This document shows, in pieces, positions 57,565 through 64,000 of a stretch of 64,000 nt of DNA. How positions within the stretch are numbered: position 1 is the first letter of the stretch; each line of letters begins with the position of its first letter. A program made the position numbers and the translations under genes. Origin of the DNA: Limnanthes douglasii subsp. nivea (taxonomy: Eukaryota; Streptophyta; Magnoliopsida; Brassicales; Limnanthaceae). Location of the stretch: assembly GCA_036936605.1 (NCBI GenBank), contig JAUPFV010000005.1:153389195-153453194 (forward strand), read 5' to 3'. The notes below the pieces were generated by a model. The model worked only from the letters and a program-made list of their open reading frames with translations, did not search any database and was not told the origin of the DNA.

Positions 57565-60500
57565 TTACTCCGAGTACAAATGGAGGTGCTCGATATTCCA
57601 GGGGTGATTCAAAATTCTTCCATCTTTGTCTTGGAGTTGGTATGTCCCAGGTTTAAGCTTTTCAATGACCACATAGGGTCCTTCCCAAGTTGGAGCAAAC
57701 TTACTGAACTGCTTCTCTTTAGTATGTAGGAAAACTTTTCTTAATACCTTATCCCTTGGTTGAAAATCCCTTCTCTTAACTTTATAAGCAAACCTACTTC
57801 TCATCAAACCTTGATAGTGTGCAGCTCTAAGGTGAGCCTTAACTCTTCTTTCTTCTATCAAGTCAAGCTGGCCTCTGACTGCCACTTCGTTTGCATGTTC
57901 GGAAAAATTATGAACTCGAAAGGAAGGGAGAGTAGCTTCTATGGGATCTATGGCATCCATCCCATATACCAAGGAAAAGGGAGACTCTTGTGTTGCAGCC
58001 CCGAGAGTAGTCCGGTAAGCCCACAAAACTTCTTGTAAGTAACTTGGCCATTTTCCAGCAGCCCCTTCTAAATTCTTATTTAGACCGGACATTATTATCC
58101 TGTTGGCCACTTCGACCTGACGATTTTCTTGTGGGTGGAAAGGAGAAGAGAAAGAATGTTGTATGCATCTAGAGGCACAAAAATTATCCATTTCTTTGCT
58201 ATCGAACTATGGCCCATTGTCTGTGGTTATTTTTTGTGGAATTCCAAATCTGCAACAGATGTTGGATAGGATGAATTTTATAACAGCTTTTGATGTTGTA
58301 CCTGCCAATGGAGCCGCTTCCATCCACTTGGAGAAGTAATCAATAGCAACAATTATAGTTCTACACCCTGCCATAGGTAGAGGCCCAACCAAATCCAACC
58401 CCCAACGAGCAAAAGGTATTGGCTCAGAAATTGACTCTAAAGGGATATCTGGGATATGAATTTCATTGTTATATCTCTGGCATGGGTCACACTTTTTTAC
58501 CAACTCCTTAGCATCTTGCATTATGGAGGGCCAGTAGTACCCAGCTAACAAAACTCTTCTTGTTAGGGCCCTGAATCCACAGTGAGCTGATCCCTCACCA
58601 TCATGTAATTCAGAGAGCACTATTTGAGACTCATCGACCCCCAAACATCGTAAGAGGGGTTTAATATAAAAATTCTTATAAAGAACATCTCTTAGGATGA
58701 CAAAACCACGAGCCTTGTACTTTACTTTTCTTGCTATTTCTTTTTCCGGAGGAAATATGCCATCTGAGAGATATTGAAGGAGAGGAAATCTCCAATCTTG
58801 AGGCTGCTTTATCTGTATATTCAAACTTTCTTCTTCCTTATTCGGAATGATTTGAATTGATGGGAATTCTTGCACATGTATCCAGGGGTAAGACTCAGAG
58901 TAGGCTATGGTTGCCAAGGAATCTGCCAATGTATTTTATGTTCGAGGTATGTGCTCATAAGTGACGCTTTTGAAATTGAGTGCCACTTCTTTGAGGATGA
59001 ATAAATATTTAATCAGCTGTTCTTTCTTAGCTTCGGACTGACCTTGTGCATGATGGATAAGAAGCTGGGAGTCGCTCATTAACCTGACTCTTTTGGCTCC
59101 ACAAATGAGAGCCAACTTTAAACCAACTATAACAGCCTCATATTTAGATTCATTATTGGAAGCCCTGAATGCAAAGCATATAGCCTGGTACATTTTGTCA
59201 CCGTACGGAGATGTTAAACATATCCCAGCACCACAACCCATGGTGCTTGATCCACCGTCTGTCCGGATGATCCATACTTTTTTATCTTTTACTTCAGTTG
59301 TTTGTTTAGTATCTCTATCTGAGTGAAATTAAACTAAGAAATCTGCCACCACTTGGGCTTTGACTGCTGTCCGAGGGGCAAAATCAATATTGTAGTCTCC
59401 CAATTCCATTGACCACTTAGTCATCCTACTTGAAATGTCGGCCTTTTAGAGAACGTTTTTAAGGGAAAAGTCGTCCGGACAATAATGGGATGAGCCTGAA
59501 AATAAGGCCTCATCTTTCTTGCAGCAATAACCAGGGATAATGCTAATTTTTCAAGTTTCAAATAGCGTTTCTCAACACTAATCAAACTCTTGCTGACGTA
59601 ATACATCGGACGGGGATAATTATCTACTTCCCTTACCAACACTGCACTTATGGCACAACTGGAGACTGCCAAGTATACGAAAAGAGTCTCTCCATCAACG
59701 GGTTCAAATAAAGTCTTGGGGGAGGGCAAGTGCTTCTTGATTTCATCAAAGGCCTCATCACACTGTGAGGACCAATCAAAGTCCTTTGCACCTTTCAAAG
59801 TTTGAAAAAACGGGGCACACATGTCCGAAGACCTTGAAATGAAACGGTTTAGTGCAGCCAGTCTCCCAGTCAATCGTTATACTTCTTTAATATTCCGAGG
59901 AGGCTCTATTTGTAGCAAAGCATTAAACTGGTCCGGATCAGGCTGTATTCCTTGTTCACTTATTGCATACCCCAAGAATTTCCTGGATTGTACTCCAAAG
60001 ACACACTTTTCTGGGTTTAATTTCAAATTCACTTTTACTAAGTTAGTAAAAGTTTCTTGGAGATCCGGAAGTGTAACTCTTCGTCCACACTTTTCACCAT
60101 CATATCATCGATGTAAACCTCCATGTTTCTTCCAATTTGATCAGCAAAATCTTTGTTCACCAACCTCTGATAAGTAGCCCCAACATTTTTAACCCAAATG
60201 GCATCACCTTGTAACAATGAAGGCCCCTATCAGTAACAAATGTAGTATGTTCTTGATCCTTTGGATCCACTTGAATCTGATTATACCCGGAGAAGGCATC
60301 CATAAAGGATAACAGCTTGTTTCCAGATGTGGAGTCCACCAACTGATCAATTCGGGGGACCGGGTATAAATCCTTTGGGCAAGCTCTATTGAGATCTGTG
60401 AAATCGATGCGCATACGCCATTTGCCATTTTTCTTTTTTACCAATACCGGGTTGGCCGTCCATAAAAGGGTATTGCGATTCCTTTATGTGCCCCATTTTA

Positions 60501-63244
60501 GTAAGCCGATCGACCTCTTGAACTATGACATGAGCCTTTTACTTAGAAAAGGCTACTCTCTTCTATATCACAGGTGCTATATCTCTTCGGATGGACAATT
60601 TTTGTGATATAATATCTGCTGGTACTCCGGTAACATCAGCATTACACCATGCAAAAACATGCTGATGGTCTTTCAAGAATTTTAACATTTTACCTTTTAA
60701 TTCCGATGTCATCTTGGATCCTATCTTGACACTTTTTCCTTCAGCCATAGAGTGAGTTTCAACTTCTTCAATTGATATCAAAACACCAGGGGTCTCTCTA
60801 GGGTCATCTATTTCACCCTCTCCCCCAGAGGGCACCTCAAACTACTATTCCTCATTGGTCCGAACTGCCCCCAACATCCGAAGAGCCAGTGCAGTTGCAT
60901 AACATTCTCTTGCTACCTTTTGGTTGCTCCAAACAACTCCCACTTGTCCTTGCACAACATACTTCAAAAACTGGTGGACTATTGAGGCCACGGCATGCAT
61001 CCTAGAGAGCTAAGATCTCCCCAGAATAGCATTATAACAAGTGTGACAATCCACCACAATGAATAGTATTCTAACCATCTTTTTAAAAGGGCTTTTGCCC
61101 AACAACACCTCCTCCTCGAACTCCCCGATCATGTCTGCTGAGCTTCCAGTGAAACCCACAATTGATCTGTTCGAACGCTGAATCACTGCTGGATTCTTCA
61201 TTTTTTGTAATAAGTTAAAAAGAGAATATCGGCTGAACTTCCGGTATCCACCAAAATTCGCCTTATATCATTGCCTCCAATGGATGCTCCTATGACCACA
61301 ACATCTTCATGTGGACCGACAATATCCCTCAGATCATCCTCGTAAAAAACAATAAAAGGAAAAAGAATCTACGATTGAAAGGAGGTCATGCCTCCTTCAA
61401 GCTGGGTAGCTAAAGTATGAACATGCCTCTTTCTTGAAGAAGCAGTTGGTGTAGTCATGGTGTCCCCTCCGAATATTGTAAGTGATTCAAAAAAGTTTAT
61501 AAGTCCGAACACCGTCTTACAACGTTCCTCGATAACACCCACTCTATTCCGGGTTGGATCAGGATCCAAATATTCTGACTCTACATTGAACCTCTCAATT
61601 ATCACCATAGCCCCATCCGGAGGCGATGTGCCTGAATTATTTGGACCAGCCCGATGAGCATTATCAGGCCTATTTCCACCTTTTCTTTTAACATATGCCC
61701 CCAACTTGCCTCTTTCAATCAAGTTCTGCACTTCTTGTTTCAGCGCAATATAATCTTCAATGGTATGACCAGTATCATGGTGATACTGGCAAAAACAATT
61801 ATTACGGCTCTCCTTAGGAGACTGTAATGCAGCCGGCCTGCTGTAGTGTACTTCGTCTTTTGTTTTATCATAAATGGTGGCTACATTTTCTTTCAACTCA
61901 GCAAACCACTCCGGTTGAACCCAAGGCCCTCGTTTATTTCTAGATTGTTGACTCTGGGCTGGTGCAGCTGGCTGAGACTGAGCTTTGGCTCTGTTATGAC
62001 CCTGCCCGACCTCCTTAGCCTTGTTCCCGGACTGGTTTTGGTTTGGATTTGGTGCAGCCGGAGCAGACCTTACCTGCCTGTGCACCCTAGTTTTCTTTGT
62101 TTCATCTACATTAATCTGCTTTCCGACCTGATTCAGCAGACCTCCCCATGTCATGGCCTTCTTCCTGGTCACTGAATCAACCAAGTTTCCGGGGTTCAAA
62201 CCTTTTCTCAGAGAGGCTATTGCTACTTGTTCAAAGCAATCAACCAATCCGTTCTTAGTATTTACAAAGCGACTTATGTATTCTTTTAAAGATTCGTTTG
62301 GTTCTTGGGAATAATGGATAATCGTATCTCCATTGCCCTTCACTTCCTTACTTCCAACAAACTACCTCCGAAAGGCTACCTAAAAAGTGTCAAAATTCCT
62401 GATACAGCCCTGTGGTAAGCTATTATACCATTTCAGAGCACTCCCCATAAAAGATTGGGAGAATGCCCTACAAATTAATTTGTCATCATCGTCAAAATTC
62501 ATCATAATTTTTTTGAATTGTTCCAAATGGTTATCCGGGTCTTTGCTACCATCATATTTTTCCATTTTCGTACTGTCGAACCTCTTAGGAATATTTCCGG
62601 ACAGTATTTTGGAGAACAATGGAGATTGTTTCCAATTTCGACCACGACTGAAAACCGTATCTTCGTTAGGAGTTGCAAAGATACCTGGTTCATCATGAAA
62701 GGAAAAATGGTCCATTACCATCCGATCTACGTGTCTCCGGCTATGAGACAATCCTTTGCCTATATGCTTCTTTAACCTTACATACCTATCCCTTTTTCTT
62801 GAGTACTTTTTGACTAACTTTTGTTTCTTTTTAGAACGACCCTCATCACTGCTGGATGAAAATGACTCTTCAACTCCATATTCACTTGAGGAGCTACTGG
62901 AAGATTCTGAGTCTGAATAAGAGCTCTCCACCGGTTTGGACCGGTGGGACTTTTTTTGAGCTAGCATGAGTCTTTTTCACACTTACATGAGTTTTTGAGG
63001 GCTCATGCTCTCTTGGATTGTCAGTATGATGAGCTACCGATGCCTTAGACTTCTCTTTTGTGCCCATCTCCGCCCTCTTGGCAGCCCTCAGAGCTTCTAT
63101 TTCAACTTTCAACCTATCTCGCTCCTCAATAGTATATTCGTCATTTTCACCCACCACTTCTGCCAAAGCTGGTGGTATTTCTTGCTCGTCCAGATTCATC
63201 CGAACTGGTTTTCCCTGATGGTTTCGAATGCTAGATTCGGGCAC
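57565..63244 (-). pseudogene. Element C gag-pol polyprotein, multiply disrupted
   Basis: The gag N terminus lies at 63,244-62,894, a Ser-rich stretch and the gag core at 62,967-62,380 (YDGSKDPDNHLEQFKK), continuing to 61,369 with CQYHHDTGHTIEDY (the last Cys of the knuckle is Tyr). A protease DTGSSA lies near 61,240, then a frameshift to 61,201-61,010. Reverse transcriptase is split over 60,835-60,157 and beyond, with YIDDM near 60,110. RNase H is at 59,873-59,421, the second RNase H-like domain at 59,241-58,936, and integrase at 58,929-57,565 with an HCGFRALTRR finger and TTDNGP, immediately followed by a TAG where relatives have Gln. Numerous stops and frameshifts fit the ~4% LTR divergence. 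Confidence 0.88.
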
Positions 63245-63271
63245 CTTCTTCTCCCACTTTGGTCGCCAATT

Positions 63272-63623
63272 TGGTGACGTTTATTTTTGGTTGAGGGTAA
63301 TTTTGTCCAGAGTTTTGTGGTGTTTCAAAGGTATTTAATGTTTGGATGGATTGTAGTGAGAGATTTGAGATGCCTGGTTGTATTTAATTTTCATTACCCT
63401 CATTAAATGAAAGTGGTTGGGTATTTATACCCTTAATTGTGGGCCACATGGGCTTTCAGGTTGACCTATGGATTCGGGTCGAGTTCAAAGACCCATTAGT
63501 TTTAAGCAGGTAAGTAATTAGCTTAGTCATGTAATAATTAAGTTTTTAGTACATTAGTTCACTTCGGATAGTTCCGTGGGTGGGTGTTATCCGAATTGCC
63601 CCTGTCCGGTTCTCATAAAGAGT
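63272..63623 (-). repeat. Element C 5' LTR
   Basis: The LTR driving gag-pol on the minus strand, with TATAAAT near 63,420-63,430 (minus). Directly inside it on the minus strand is the primer-binding site TGGCGACCAAAGTGGGAG. Confidence 0.9.
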
Positions 63624-64000
63624 GGCAATAAAATCCAGACTCATCAATTATCATTCAATTCATTCAAAAAATTGCGTCTAACCTTTTCCCATTCATCGGC
63701 AAGGAATACCGAAAGCGATACAGACCGATATCCGCATTGTCTGTCAGGGATAACGTCGACCAAATTTGTGATATAAGGGTGCAAAAAAGCCAAAATGCAA
63801 TCTGAGTATAAAGTTAACTTCCCCTCTTAGTAATTTTCTGTGGCCAACCGACTTTATTTTTGGAAGTGGTGGTTTGGGTACTACAAACGGAAGCACTTTT
63901 GAGGCAATCGTGCTACCTAACGTGTTAACTGGTGTGCTACCTATCGAGTTTGCGGGATTGCTAGCACTAGCGGTTTTTTCAATGGGACATTCCCACGATC

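Larger units (their letters stand above)
53301..63623 (-). mobile_element. Element C: Tat-lineage Ty3/gypsy retrotransposon with both LTRs
   Basis: 352-bp LTRs at 53,301-53,652 and 63,272-63,623 flank minus-strand gag-pol (63,244-57,565) and a plus-strand extra ORF (54,089-57,050). The LTRs differ at about 14 positions by eye (~4%), so C is clearly older than B. The primer-binding site TGGCGACCAAAGTGGGAG lies just inside the 5' LTR on the minus strand. An AAAAAAAGGG purine run precedes the 3' LTR. A TG...CA reading would end the LTRs eight bases earlier (53,644 and 63,615). No target-site duplication was recognised with either boundary. It is inserted into an OTU-domain coding region. Confidence 0.92.
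52807..64000 (-). pseudogene. Second MULE-associated OTU-protease gene, interrupted by element C; N terminus off the window
   Basis: Right of element C, on the minus strand, about 63,790-63,650 reads LHPYITNLVDVIPDRQCGYR, then RRNFLNELNDN. This is the start of an OTU cysteine-protease domain (DG-[NHQ]-CGYR type, here DRQCGYR). Left of element C, 53,290-53,062 continues with RYWMAFPYIGLLIVTKYQF and AYLTYLPIRG, matching the later OTU core. A 63-bp GT-AG intron (52,999-53,061) then leads to ITTYPDGPLPSLYTALGANV and a stop at 52,807. Only 52,807-53,300 and about 63,624-64,000 belong to this gene; element C separates them. Two stops lie just before the insertion. The HPYI-LVDVI junction also ends the MULE pseudogene at 31,520-33,440, so the same transposase-OTU arrangement is inferred here. 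Confidence 0.7.

Overview
This is nuclear DNA from a flowering plant, most likely a eudicot. Genes have short AU-rich GT-AG introns, intergenic DNA is very A+T-rich, and much of the window is Tat-lineage Ty3/gypsy retrotransposons, MULE relics and a tRNA-derived SINE. The species cannot be named from the sequence. Three apparently functional host genes are present: a four-exon soluble epoxide hydrolase (4781-6522, +), an eleven-exon folate transporter of the mitochondrial carrier family (6970-10752, -), and a single-exon mitochondrial ribosomal protein bL12 (36838-37413, -).

Layout. 1-4284 holds two ~1.96 kb direct copies of an A+T-rich segment separated by 372 bp, directly upstream of the epoxide hydrolase. 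That gene and the folate transporter are tail to tail, 447 bp apart. 10.75-17.7 kb has no intact gene; it holds two degenerate minisatellites and a decayed coding relic. 17.8-27.5 kb is Tat-type element A, which has a 5' LTR only. 27.7-30.5 kb is fragment D, an inverted piece of a related element. 31.5-33.4 kb is a MULE transposase pseudogene with a trailing OTU-protease segment. 33.84-34.87 kb is an A+T-rich segment with inverted ends. The bL12m gene follows, then a SINE with perfect 15-bp target duplications, then a hAT-like repeat split by element B (39,095-49,431; complete, 5-bp target duplication, near-identical LTRs). 52.8-64.0 kb is a second MULE-OTU pseudogene interrupted inside its OTU region by element C (53,301-63,623).

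The recurring architecture is that elements A, B and C each carry gag-pol on the minus strand and, downstream of integrase, a convergent plus-strand extra ORF (aORF). Each aORF has its own TATA box, a gypsy-type 'Transposase_28'-like core (signature GLRFPLDP), a predicted intron (measured at 66 bp in A and 81 bp in B), a coiled coil and, where preserved, an acidic tail. A minisatellite sits exactly between the convergent aORF and pol in each element, with a different unit each time (51 bp in A, 34 bp in B, a two-copy repeat in C). All copies are broken by stops and frameshifts, so none looks autonomous. Extra antisense ORFs and hypervariable repeat regions are known for Tat-lineage elements. 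The side-by-side preservation in four copies of different age, and the MULE-OTU pair, are the parts most worth a second look.
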